From Codonopsis lanceolata (taxonomy: Eukaryota > Streptophyta > Magnoliopsida > Asterales > Campanulaceae), in NCBI GenBank assembly GCA_013146195.2, contig CM028382.1:62785596-62849595 (forward strand): a stretch of 64,000 nucleotides of DNA. The letters are read 5' to 3'. A program made the position numbers and the translations under genes. This document shows, one piece after another, positions 1 through 12,100 of this stretch. How positions within the stretch are numbered: position 1 is the first letter of the stretch; every line of letters starts with the position of its first letter. The notes under the pieces were generated by a model, which did not search any database, was not told where the DNA came from, and worked only from the letters and a program-made list of their open reading frames with translations.

Positions 1-740
1 ATATAGTCGTTATTATGCCCAAACGATATCTCGCCTTGTCAATATATATATATATATATATAGCAAATTTAGCAAAAATCATGAATGCATAAGCATCAAA
101 ATCAAGAGCAGGTATACTCAAAGAGTGCCAAAATAGCCAGAAATCCAAAGAATTCAAGAAATTCAACCAAATGGGTTGGAGAAAATGAAGACTTACAGCC
201 GGATCTGGAAGATTTGCTACACAGGTGTGTTGATCTCGAAGTATATTACTCCAATCGTCCCTCGTATGCCAATACCGAATAACATTTCGGTTCAAAGGAG
301 GTAGCTCCCTGCATTCTTCGCCAAATTCTTGGTTCATTGCAGCCTTTCCCTTCCGAGATCTCGAAGAGGAAGCCATTTGGCAAGCAAAACAATTAATTTG
401 GTGGAAGAAAATTGAGAAAAGATGAAGAAATGAGAAAGATATCTCTCTGCGTCAAAAATGGAGGAAAAATGCAGAGGGAAGACGAAGTGAAGTTGCTGCC
501 TTCGTCCCCCTCTGCCCAAAAGTTTCACTTTCCTCCCCTCCAAAATCCAGTTTGGCACTTAAATCCTCAAGTTTGCTCAAATCGCGAAGTGACCCTGAAG
601 TCCTAACGGAAGGTTAACGAAGTTAACTGCTGTTAGCAAAGTTGACGACCATCCATCAGAAATCAAAAGAAAAGTCATATCCCCGGCCAGATACCCACAA
701 GAAAGGCAGGAATAGAAAAAATTGTGCCATTTGGATCCCC
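1..740. other. Unassigned sequence left of the minisatellite
   Basis: No gene is recognised here. It contains a short TA run near 41-61 and open frames under 80 codons without recognisable domains. Position and composition fit internal or 3' untranslated DNA of the retroelement whose LTR begins at 5726, but that is inference. Confidence 0.3.
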
Positions 741-1649
741 AGCAGGATGCCCGCAACAAAAAAAAAAGAGAAAACAAAAAGAGAAAACAAAAAGAGAAAA
801 CAAAAGAAGAGAGAAAAGAAGAAAAGAAAAGAGAAAGAAAAGAAAAGTCTCACCATCGTGTTCTACGAAGGGTATTTACCCTGAGGATACAGTGTTTTGA
901 AATAAAAAAAAAGAGAAAAGAAGAAAAAAAAAGAAAAAAAAAAGAAAAAGAAAAGAAAAGTCCCACCATCGTGTTCTACGAAGGGTATTTACCCTGAGGA
1001 TATGGTGTTTTGAAAGAAAAAAGAGAAAAGAAGAAAAAAATGAAAAAATGAAAAATAAAAAAAGAGAAAGAAAAGAAAAGTCCCATCATCGTGTTCTACG
1101 AAGTGTATTTATCTTGAGGATACGATGTTTTGAAAGAAAAAAAGAGAAAAGAAGAAAAAAAAGAAAAAAAAAAGAAAAAAAAAAGAAAAAGAGAAGAAAA
1201 AGTCCCACCATCGTGTTCTACGAAGGGTATTTACCCTAAGGATACGGTATTTTTTGAAAGAAAAAAAGAGAAAAAAAGAAAAAAAGAGAAAGAAAAGAAA
1301 AGGTCCCACCATCATGTTCTACGAAGAGTATTTACCCTGAGGATACAGTGTTTTGAAAGAAAAAAAGAGAGAAGAAGAAAAAAAGAAAAGAAAAAGTCTC
1401 ACCATCGTGTTCTACGAAGGGTATTTACCCTGAGGATACGTTGTCCTGAAAGTAAAGAAAAAAAAAAGAAATGAAAAAGTCCCACCATCGTGTTCTACGA
1501 AGGGTATTTACCCTGAGGATATGGTGTTTTGAAAGAAAGAAGAAAAAAAAAGATGAAGAAAAGAAAGAAAAGAGAAGGCTCCACCATCGTGTTCTACGAA
1601 GGGTATTTACCCTAAGGATGCGGTGTCATGTTATCATGTGTTCCACCAT
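740..1649 (+). repeat. Minisatellite with polypurine spacers (about 9 units)
   Basis: A core of about 55 bases beginning CCACCATCGTGTTCTACG recurs near 850, 963, 1083, 1204, 1304, 1399, 1481, 1581 and, interrupted, at 1643 continuing at 5324. Each core holds the palindrome GGGTATTTACCC. Spacers are almost pure A and G on the plus strand and vary in length, so unit spacing ranges from about 82 to 121 bases. The Lys/Arg/Glu-rich open frames here are translations of this low-complexity DNA, not genes. The array may be untranslated DNA of a Ty3 element ending at the LTR start at 5726. Confidence 0.85.
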
Positions 1650-4600
1650 TGTAACACCCCGCTCCTTGGTTAGCTTGATTTGCGTGCAATACTCGCACTT
1701 CTTCCTTTGTTGACTGCATGTTTGGTTTGCGAGAGAGTCTAGATGTGTACGAGAGACCACAATAAGACCAAAACACTATTAAGAGATGCCCTATAATTGT
1801 TGACTTGCTAAAGTCACAAGTCGTAACTCAACGATAGTCGGAATGTGACACGATTGAGAGTTTGCTTGCGTTTTGTGTTCGTGACCTCGGTTTGGTCCTA
1901 GACCTTTACATGATGATTGATTAACATGTTTAGATGTATTAGACTTCAAGTTGGAGGTGTTCCTTAAGTCTATTGATGAGTTGGAAGCTTTGGAGGTAGC
2001 ATTCGTCTCTATCACGTAGTTCGGGGATTGAGTCGCGTAATCGTCTCTTCTTTGGAGTCCTTATTCTCCTAGTTGTTGCTTAACTTCTTAGAAGTATTTG
2101 AGCCTATTCATTAGCCTTTGATACATGCATTAAACCTCCTTTCATTGCTCGTTCGATTGCTAGTTCATTCGTCGTTTCGGTTGCACGTTGTTGCACCTCT
2201 TCCTGGTTTCGCTCTAAGTTGTTTCGGGGGTTGTTTGTGGGTGTTCTATGGGAGTTCTGGACCTGATTTGAATGGGGTTTGAACCTTGTTTGGTTTGGTT
2301 GAGTGTTTGGGGTCATTTGGGGTTGAAATCTAAGCCCTTTTTGCTCTGGAAGGCTTGCGGCCGCAAGGTGGAATGACCTTGCCCCGGCAAGGTCAACAGA
2401 AGAAACAACCAAGAAGAAGTCAGGAGGATGCAGACGCATGGCTTGGGGGACCATGCGACCGCATGGTGCCCCGACTCTGCCTTGCCTTGTTTTGTGATTT
2501 TGGATGTTTTACCCATTCCACCCTTACTAAAACCCATCCTAATCCCTCCCTAACCTTCCTAATTAGTCCTAAATGAGTCCTAAGATGTTGGGTTGATTTT
2601 ATTGAGCATCATTAGCCTAATCTAAGTTGTGATTAACCCTAAACATTCACTAAGTGTACCAATGCAATGTCTATTCTACCCTCTTTAATTGTGGGTGTTA
2701 TAACCACAAGCCCCCAACCATTTTCAGCCATTTCCTCCTTCATTTCTTTCCCCCAAACCGTGAGTTAGAGAGAGAGAGAGTCTATGGGAGATTTGAAACC
2801 CTAGCCCTTCTTTCTTCGATCCATGAAGATCCAACCGTCGGATTGCCTTCAAACTTCGGATTCGTGAAGCCCTCGACGAGTAGAACAAGTTCACCGATCG
2901 GATTTTCGTTCTTTGGAGTTTTCATCCGAGCTAGGTAAGTTACTTTCTTTTGATTTTGGTTCATTGGCCCTAAGGAAAACAATCTATGTGCTATTTGTGG
3001 GCAATGAACACTTAGTATGCCATAAATGCCTATTTTGTGAGTTTTTGGAGGCATGAACTTGCTAATGTCTTGAGTAGGATGATTTGAATGATATTGTGTG
3101 TTGGGAGAAATGGGTTATCCCTTTGTTAAGATTTTTATGAATTTTAGGGCTTGGGAATTAAGCCCGAATTATTTTGGAATTTGTTATAAATTTAAGTGGG
3201 TGAAATGTTGGGATTTATGGAATGTGTAAATGATGAATCTTAATAGTAAGACTCAACAGAGTCAATATAAGTTCAATAACGTGTTAATGAACTTGGGTTG
3301 AAATCCTATGATGTTTGGGTTACGTTTGATTATGATTGTGACGACCAGAGTACCTCATTTTGTGTTCATTTATGACTTCGGTGTGTTAGAGACTTCAATG
3401 GTGAACATTAGGTGACGCTTTACCTAATTAGCGAGCCGTATTAAAGAGCTACTAGAAGCTCGAGATTTGAATAGTCGGGTGCGACTCTTGGAAATATATT
3501 TATAGCATGCTCGTTAGAGCACGGAGCATTAGAGACCAACCTATGGTCTCGAGTACTATTTAGTAATGATTATTGAATGAATTCTCTCTAGGGAATTTAG
3601 TCGCGTGTACATGAAAACACTTGCGGGATTTGGACCTCGGGGTAGTCCTGTCATTCATGAGAATGGTTTTGAGGTTGTTAATTATATACGATGGTTAGGA
3701 CTATGGTTGAGTCTGGTATGCTTTTATGTATAGACTAAACACTAAGTCTTGATTTATGGTTGTTCTTAAACTAAAATAATAGTCTTTGGTTTAATCTCGA
3801 GTAGAGGACTATAGTAGACCTTACAATATGATTTCTTGAGCTTATATGCTACTCTTGATTGGGTGATGACTTGAGGATTATGGGTACCTCAATATGTGGT
3901 TCTTGGACTAAACTTATAAGTTAATTGGATTTGTTAAGTACGTGCAAATATGTGCATTGTTAGATTGGTGTGTAGAGCTTTATGACCTACTTGATTTGAC
4001 GAGTCCGCTCTTGTCGAACTTGGTTCTTGTTTAAGCATGCAAGTAAATATCTACTTGTGCATTGCAAGTAAGCCCAGTTGGCATTATTTGGATTGGTTTT
4101 TATAGGTCGGAATCGAGCCATCGAATCTGGTCATTCGCACGGGACCTCACACACCCTACTGTTGGCCCCAATGGGGAAGTTAGCCCATCTCGTAACCAAT
4201 AGAGCGAATGGATTATGCTAAACAAGACTGAGAAAGGGCTGCCCTTGAGGTGTAGCCGCTCAGTATGTCGATGTAATCACGAGCATCGATGGTGTAACCC
4301 GATTATTAATGTGTATTGTAGGAGCAACACAACGACACTATTTGGGTATCTTATCTATCCCTTATGTGGCTTACTATGAGAACTTATGTGAAAAACAATG
4401 TGCTATACGGTTTATGAAGTTTATGTTCCTTGATTACTTAATACAAGTTTATTGTTGGTATATTATTAAGATACCATGATTTTATACATGCTTGTGCATT
4501 ATGCCATGCCATGCTACGCCATACAGTTGCATTTAGTAGCTTACTGGGTCATTATGACTCATTTCGTGTGTTTGTTTTCCTTAGTTTGTGCAAGGAGCTC

Positions 4601-5323
4601 CATTATTAGTACGTTGCTGTTGACTAGTTAATTCTAGCAGGTGGTCCTCCCGGCGATAGCTTGGATTTATTATTGTATTTATTCATCTTGTGAGATACGG
4701 ATGTAAAGTTATGTAAACTTTACTTGGGTAGTTATGTTAGTATTTTATTATCGTATTAATTTGGGAGCCGATTTGTTTGGTCGAGCTGTTGTATTTATTT
4801 AGAAGTTATTCTGTCGTCTTCCCGAGCAAGGTTTTAGATAGCGTATTCTAGTATTGTTGTTGTTGTTATCTCTGACAACTTTAGTCGAGAGACATTGGTT
4901 TAGTTGTTAGTATTTAATCTCTTATTATTTAGTTGATTTGTCCCTCCGGCATGCTATAGCCATTGAGTGGTTGTTTATCAGGTTGGTATTTTATGCTTCG
5001 CCGGCCTTAGGTTTGACGATGGTTTGTTGCCCGTGCGCAATGTTGCGTCACGTGAGTCGTAGAATTGTCGAGAGATAGTTGTCTCTCGGTCTTGCACTCC
5101 ACGATTTGGAATTGAAGACCTGGGTTCCACCTAGGATTTGCTTCCGCAGATTTTAGTTTTTGTTGTTCCGTTTTTCCGTTATGGCTTTACATTCCTATTT
5201 TCGAGCTTGTTGGCTCAGCTTTGACTTGCACCATTATGCTTAGCAGGTGCTTGTCCGTCTCTTAGCTTGTCTTGGTGGCATGACCTTTGGATTCCGCATT
5301 GGAGTCCGGGTCGGGTCGCCACA
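1650..5323 (+). mobile_element. Solo LTR of a Tekay/Del-like Ty3 retrotransposon
   Basis: The 3674-bp segment starts TGTAACACCCCG and ends GGGTCGCCACA. It is flanked by a perfect 5-bp target duplication ACCAT (1645-1649 and 5324-5328) and sits inside a minisatellite unit. It has no long open frame, primer site or polypurine tract, so it is read as a solo LTR left by recombination between two LTRs. Its right end matches, in reverse, the termini at 6126 and 59148. The 59148 copy adjoins a chromodomain-type pol, which gives the family assignment. GC-rich palindromes lie at 2350-2470. Confidence 0.85.
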
Positions 5324-5328
5324 ACCAT

Positions 5329-5725
5329 TGTGTTCTACAAAGGGTATTTACCCTGAGGATGCAGTGTCCTGTTATCATGTGGCCCACCGTCGTGTTTACT
5401 AAGTTAAATCCCTAGGAACATAAACCCAGAACCGAACTACGTTTGGTCTGATTCCTGAAAAAGGGATACGTAGGCAGCCTACTTAGTAGACACGACCATC
5501 AGAGCATTTCACTTGCATATATGCTCTATCCTTAAAACCAACTAAAATGTTTAGGGTACATGAGATTTGAATTGCTTCATCCTAAACTATTTCATCATAA
5601 ACTACTGCATATTGCATTTCTCCCCATTATAATTTCCACGAAATTTGGGAGTCTATTTCTTATCAACAATGTTCGTTTACTTGGTATGTTTCGGTTTACC
5701 AGTAAACTCCATCGTTGAGGGGCTC
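5329..5725 (+). other. 3' untranslated region before a Ty3 LTR
   Basis: The minisatellite unit cut by the solo LTR resumes and the array ends near 5400. The following sequence includes TACGTAGGCAGCC (near 5467), a motif I recall just upstream of LTRs in Tat-lineage Ty3 elements. A purine-rich GTTGAGGGG near 5714 could be the polypurine tract. There is no coding sequence. Confidence 0.45.
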
Positions 5726-6125
5726 TGTAGACACCCCAATTTCATACCCCTGGTATGTGACATGGCATAAAATATCAAGAGCTATTAAAAGGACTAACAA
5801 ATGTCAAGTTACAGGGTTGAAAATGCAAAAGAAAAAGCAGGATGTATAAACAGTGAACTGCAGGGGGCCAAAGTGCCAAGAATTGAAAGAAAAAAGCTGT
5901 GGGCGTTGCCCACAGCCCCTCCAGGCGCCGCTCCCCAAGCCTCCATAGGCGGCGCCCACAGCCCCAAAGTTATTGGTGCACTTTGCCTTTGGTGCAACTC
6001 TCCCAGCGCACGGTACAAGCCGATGAAGCTCAGTGAATGATCCTTAATCATGAAGCAAGCCAGGATTTTCGCCTATAAATAAAGGCATCCGGCACTGAAA
6101 ATTCACATAGAACACAGAGAGTTCA
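5726..6125 (+). mobile_element. Partial LTR, Tat-like Ty3 element (5' part)
   Basis: It starts TGTAGACACCCC directly after a purine-rich stretch and runs to 6125, where another LTR has inserted. It has GC-rich inverted segments at about 5893-5965 (GTGGGCGTTGCCCAC and a GGCGCC-containing pair) and a TATA box, as expected for the U3 part of an LTR. The rest of the LTR is not identified and could lie in the assembly gap or be deleted. The lineage is inferred from the preceding motif only. Confidence 0.5.
6074..6084 (+). promoter_or_regulatory. TATA box of the partial LTR
   Basis: TATAAATAAAG lies about 50 bp before the break at 6126 and after the GC-rich palindromes, the usual place for an LTR promoter. 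Confidence 0.5.
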
Positions 6126-7124
6126 TGTCACGACCCGACCCGAATTCCAACACGAAATCCCAAGGTCATGTCGTTGAAACTAACATAAGAAGAGGACGAG
6201 CACTTGTTAAACAATATTGCAAGTCGAACATTCGAGCTAACAAGCTCTAAACACGAACATAAATCCGTACTAAGATACATGTTTACAAAAATCAAAGATG
6301 CGAAAGCGTTAACCAAATGAAACCGAAGAGAGACATTATCTCCCAAAGGGGAAAAACAACACTCACGTGCCGCAACAATGCAGACGCTGAAAAAACCATC
6401 GGCACTCCAGGCCGGCGTTTCAATAAAGAATCAACCTGATAACAATTACCCACGGCTAAAGCATACCGGGGTTAACCAACAACTATAACAGATATAATAA
6501 AGAAATGCCCCAAAGCTACTGCGTGCCCGGGAGACAACTGAAATAAATACTAAAACCACAAATAATGGCATGATACAACCTGTCGACCCAAGAAGAAACG
6601 ATACAAATACCCAAGTATCTATCCGACCGTAAAGTCTAGATAACTTTACAAAATCGATCTCACAAGAATATTAATGTACATAATATATGTGACGGTGCTA
6701 AAAAGAAATAGGACTCCACAAGCTACTACTCGAGGATGTCTGCTGCTACTAGCATGAACCACACGATCTAATCTCGATCTATCGATCAGCTGCGCTCTGC
6801 TACATTCACGATCTACTCGACCTCAATGCGGCTACCAATTTACTGCAACTAGAAACAAAGTACGGAATGAGTCATAATGACCCAGTACGCTACTACAAGA
6901 GATATGTAACATATAATTATGTAACATAAAAATAATCATGGTGTCATTTTACAAATGACAGAAAAACTCGTGAAGAGGCGTCGTATCGTTTAGATACTCC
7001 ACAAGATAGCCATTTCTTCTTACTTACTAAACTGTCCAAATGAACTAGGGTATCATATGCAAGTATATATAATTTTATATATACTAATCAAACTATTCAT
7101 AGAATCATTAAGTATAAAATATGT
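6126..7124 (-). mobile_element. Tekay-like LTR fragment, minus strand
   Basis: It starts TGTCACGACCCGACCC, the reverse complement of the 3' end of the solo LTR at 1650-5323, and stays alignable to it in reverse for most of its length, for example the tract around 6860-6890 against about 4540-4565. It is interrupted at 7125 by the complete element at 7130-13032. Matching sequence resumes at 13038 up to the gap, where AGCCACATAAGGGATAG (13247-13263) matches the solo LTR near 4353-4372 in reverse. It inserted into the LTR that starts at 5726. Confidence 0.7.
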
Positions 7125-7129
7125 ATATC

Positions 7130-8213
7130 TGATGAGATCCTGTCGAGCCTAAGTTCGAGTCAAAGTCAAATGTTGATCAATCATGAAGAGTTAGAGATTA
7201 ATCAAGGAACCAAGTGCCCAAGAAATAAAATTAACTCTTTAAGAGGTGTGGAATACGATTGGAAGATTCAAGAATTCTACACCAACTTGATCCGTGGGTT
7301 CATTGGAGATTCGGGCTACTATAATGGATACTCGACGAATCAAAAGAGGCTCGTGAGCGCGATTCAGAATAAGAAGAGATCGATGCTGACATTCTGGAGA
7401 CCTAGCGGACGCAAGGTCACAAAAGGCTTGCGACCGCAAGGCCTGTTATTTTACGGAGTGATGTTCTGCCGAGCTTTCGATCGCAAGGTGCCGAGGGGCT
7501 TGCGACCGCAAGGTGCCCAATTGTGCCGTTTCAGCGTTTCAACAGTCCATTACGAAAAAGGAAGCCTTTAAAAGGGTCCCCATATATTCAGATATGTCTT
7601 GGGGTGCTTTTAATAACTATTGGAAGACTTTTGGGGCCAAAATGCAATATTGGAAAATAGGTCCTTGTAGAAAAACGGGATTTGTTAGAGTTTCCTTATT
7701 TTGGAGGAGTTATGTTTCTTACATAGATTAGGTAAGTTGAATAGTTTCCTAAGTAGATTTTATTTAGTTTCCTAAGTTGATTGTAAGTAGTTTCCCAAGA
7801 AGATTTTACCTAGACTTTTTTTCCTTTTACATGTAGGTTTAGGATTCACAACCCATATAAATAAGGGATGTGGCTTATTATTTTGTACACAACTTTTCTG
7901 ATTAATGATTAATATAGTTTTGAGTGTTTTCTTCGAAACCTCCTTGTTCTTCATGAACTTGTGAATGCTTCGGTGTGATTCCGTTGTGTTCGAAACCTAA
8001 CTTATCAATAGGAATTCCATACCTATTGTGTCGTTATTTACAATACTTAGGTTCTTCAATTGCTACGAGTGCGGGTTGCGGCTGTACATGCCAAGGTTCT
8101 ATTCGTGCTAATTGTTGGGTCGAGGTGTCACCCCCGCAAACATCCTTCGATCCCTAGCTTCCGCCGCGTGTGTAAATCGTTCTTCAACGAAGCCTTCCGA
8201 GAAGATTGTATCA
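7130..8213 (+). repeat. 5' LTR of the 7130-13032 element
   Basis: 1084 bp, from TGATGAGATCC to GATTGTATCA. It contains a second copy of the end of the element's open frame (7170-7320), GC-rich palindromes (about 7405-7525) and a TATA box. It differs from the 3' LTR by substitutions and many 1-5 bp indels. Confidence 0.9.
7856..7867 (+). promoter_or_regulatory. LTR TATA box
   Basis: TATAAATAAGGG in the 5' LTR. It is repeated in the 3' LTR near 12687 and, in reverse, in the solo LTR at about 30256. Confidence 0.6.
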
Positions 8214-8216
8214 TTT

Positions 8217-8228
8217 TGGTATCAGAGC
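8217..8228 (+). promoter_or_regulatory. Primer binding site (tRNA-Met initiator)
   Basis: TGGTATCAGAGC lies three bases after the 5' LTR and is complementary to the 3' end of plant initiator tRNA-Met. Confidence 0.85.
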
Positions 8229-9124
8229 AAAGGTTCGTTCCACAATCTATCTTACTTTAAATTGTTCTTATTTTGATAATCTGTTTGTTTCTCTTCCTAC
8301 TTCGAATTAGGGTCTTCAATCCTAATTTGTTCTTTTCGATTTCTTTATTTTTGTTATTTCAAGCCCCTTCTAGGGTTATAAATCCCAAAAAAAAAAAAAT
8401 ACTGTTCATCGCCAAGACCGCTCACAGATATCTGTTCACCCGATTTATCGCTCATCCGCCGAATCATCTTCACCGAGTTACTTCACTTCACGCAGTAATC
8501 GCTCATCCGCATCGTTTCATATTTAATTTTTTTTTTGCTGTTTTAAATTAATTTTGGACAGCTTGATTAAAAAAAAAAAAGGGTATTCGGACAAAAAAAA
8601 AAAAGAAAACAGATCCGAATAAAAAAATAGAAAAAAAAATACAGAAAATTCAGATTCAAAAAAAAAAATCTAAATTTAAAAAAAAAAGAATAAGAAAAGA
8701 ATTAGTGATTGCTTGAAATTGAAAATTGTTAGTTGTGCGACAATAATAGCTTGAAGTATTATTATCATCTAGGTTCGAGAATTAAAATCGAATCTTCTTA
8801 TACAATTGATCTTTGAGCCTTTCATCCTTGAAATTCTATTCTTAATTCATTATTTCTATACGTAGAATTCTATTGATTGAGTTTGGTTTGTTTACTTCTG
8901 AATGCACCGATTTATTTGTTAGTTCTTTTAGAACTTGGAGGAATTGAAGGTGAGGGAGAGTAGGTAAACACGAGAGAAGTGATCATTGATTGAGTGAAAC
9001 ATGTAAGGGAGTGTGTGAGATATAAACTTGTTTGTTTCTAACATATTTTCTGCAGGTTTCATAATGTTTAAAAGTAGGAACACCATGTAAAAGTAACTCA
9101 GATATCGGTGGTTTGTTAGAAGAG
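8229..9124 (+). other. Untranslated leader of the 7130-13032 element
   Basis: About 0.9 kb between the primer site and the open frame, with many A runs (8388-8700) and no long frame. It resembles the leader at 21872-22555 of the related element, which also has runs of A and CTGTTCATC-type motifs. Confidence 0.6.
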
Positions 9125-12100
9125 ATGACACAACAGTTTGATAAAATGGTTAGGGAGCAAACGGAAGAGATGAGAGTGAATTTTGATAGGTTGAAGAAGG
9201 GAATGAATGGAAAATTAAAATATGTTGTTAAAACAAAAACAGATTTACCGAAACATAAACATAGGGAGAATGGAGAACATAGAGGTGTTAGATTTAAAAT
9301 TCCAGCCTTCTATGGTAAAAATGATCCAAAGGTATATTTAGAGTGGGAGAAAAAGGTGGAGGAAATCTTTGAAGGTCATAACATTCCTGAACTTAAGAAG
9401 GTTAGAGCTGCCACCATAGAGTTTTATGATTATGCTGCAGATTGGTGGGAAGGATTAAGGGAATGGAGATTTAGAAGTAGAGGGCATCAAGTTGAGACTT
9501 TGGCTGAATTAAAAAGGGCGATGCGAAGAAAATTCGTTCCGGTTCATTATTCTAAAGATAAACCTTCAGAACTGAAATCTAGAGCTATGGTTAGACATAA
9601 GGAGGAGAATGAAAAGAAAAATATTGAGGAGGACAAAATTGAGAGAGGAAATCTTGAAAGAATAAAGAAAGAGAAGTTTGAGAGGGAAAGATTAGAAAGA
9701 GAAAAGAAAGACGAACAAAGGTTGAAAGAGTTTCGAGAACTAATGGAGCTTGCATTCGAAACTTCACAACACGTTCCACCTACAACAAATCAAGTTCTTG
9801 AAGATGAAAATAAATTAAATGAGAGAAAGGCTAGTGAGGAAAAGAAAATAGAGAAGTCTAAAAAGGAGAGCTTGAGAGAAGAGAGAAAGGCTAATGAGGA
9901 AAAGAATATAGAGAAGCCTTCACAAAAGGAGAGCTTGAGTGAAAATAAAGAGAGTTCGGCTTGTGAGGAAAGTGAGGTTTGTGAGATAGCTGAGAAAAAG
10001 GAGAGTTTGTGTGAAAACAAGAGTGAGAGGCCGGCTAAAGAGGAGATAGTTAGTTTTGAGATAGCCGGGAAAAAGGAGAGGAAAAATAGTGAGAGTGAGC
10101 AAAAGAAAGAGTGTGAAAAAAAGAAAGAAAGTGAGGCAAATTTTCATACTAATAAATTTGAATTGTTATTGCCTAGTTTCATTATTTCTCATTCACAGAT
10201 TGTTCATGAGTTGAAGCCTACACCGTCTAAAGAAATTGTGAGACTCAAGGTTGATTGCCAACAAGGTATGGAGATTGTTGTAGATCCTACACTTTCTCAA
10301 AGGTATGATCTTACTCTTTCTTGGAAAAATAAGATATGTGGTGAATTGTTGTATGATAATCACCATGATATTGATCATAAGCTCAATAGTGTAGTTGTTG
10401 GGTTTGGAAAGTTAAATAGTCTTGTAGACACTTCAGTCATGGGTGAGATTATTAGACCAATTAATTTATTACATGATGTACACCATAACTTTAGTGATAA
10501 ATTCATAATTGTGAGAGGCGTTGCTTTGAAAAATATGATTAATTTCGTGAATGCCTTATTCATTAAAAAGATTGTTGGACCACTTGACTTGTTTAGAAAG
10601 TTTAAATTGCAAAATTTGGTAAGTCACCATGGTCTAAGTGATTGGAAGAAATGTGGTAAGTACATTGGTGATGATTTAAAATTGACATTGCATGTGCTTA
10701 ATCATTCGTATGTGGATCCATTCATGGATAATACATTGGTTGTTAATATGGTAGGAGTGCATGGTACATTGCAAGTTGGAAAGAAAAATCTGAATTTTGT
10801 ATTAGGGAATTCTAAGTTTCATCAAGATGTGAGTTCTAAGCATATGATTATGCATGATATTTCTATGATGAATTCTTTTGTTGCATGTCATAAGATTGTT
10901 GAAGTTCCCCATGAAGCATTGATGTTTCATAAGATTTATGGATTGCATATAGTTTCATTGAGGGATATAAATTGTTATAAGCATGTTTTGACCAATAGTC
11001 TGATTGTTGAGCCTAAAGGATGTTTATCCTTGAGATTGCACTCTGGTTGTAATTTCTTATTGTTGCATGATTCGTTATTGCTAAATATGGACATGCAAAA
11101 GATAAAATTTGTTAGATTAATCTTCAAACCTGGCGAATTTGGTTGTTGTTTGTTTCAAGTCAAAGGAATAAAAGAGAAGACTTCAATTTTTTGTGATTGG
11201 AAGAAAGAGACCATAGAGTATGGAAAAATTGTTTGTAGTGAAGAAACCTTGACTTGTGATAAGTTGCTCAAAGAGGAAGGTGATTTTGGTAGTATAAAGG
11301 ATTTTCATGAGGAAAAATCGAGTTGTGATAACTTGACGAGTGAGATTAAAAACATTGATGGATTTACTTGTCATGAAGGATTTGGATACATGAGTTGGTA
11401 TGCCATGTTGCATTTTATCTTCTTATACTTATTAATATCTTTCATTGACATTCCTTATGATGATCTCATTGTGTTTAATCTTGCATATTTGATGTTGTCA
11501 TTCATGGAAAATCACCAAGTAATGCAAGTGAGACATGTTAGATTGATATTTGAACCCGGAGATGGAGTTTTGGTGATGCATAATATTGAAAAAGAATTCA
11601 GTTGTGCTAAATTGAACATGATGATATGTGATTACTTGTTGAGTATGAATTGTCGTGCTAACCACTTTGATCATCTTGCATCGCGTAGTGTTGTTATGAT
11701 TCTCCTACAGGTTTGGGCAAGGATCAATATGGAACACAAGGATGGATATGATGCCAATGAAGTTCGATTAATTCATGATCCAGGAAACATGGTTTATGTG
11801 GGCTTGGATGGAAAGCTCGTTCGAGAACGAAAGGATTTTGAGCATGACTACAATATGACTTTTAAAGTGGATTTACGTGGTAAGATTAATGTGAGTTCAT
11901 ACTTTTCGGTTGCTAATTCGCGTCCATTTGATGTAGGTCCAGATTTGAGGACAAATCTTTTTGAAGAGGGAGGGAATTATGAGATCCTGTCGAGCCTAAG
12001 TTCGAGTCAAAGTCAAATGTTGATCAATCATGAAGAGTTAGAGATTAATCAAGGAACCAAGTGCCCAAGAAATAAAATTAACTCTTTAAGAGGCGTGGAA

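Noticed and set aside
642..1713. Long Lys/Arg/Glu-rich open frames as basic proteins
   Set aside because: They follow the minisatellite and polypurine spacers, occur in overlapping frames and have no domain.
7170..7571. Separate gene in the 5' LTR
   Set aside because: It is the LTR copy of the 3' end of the element's own open frame at 12018-12217, so it is not independent.
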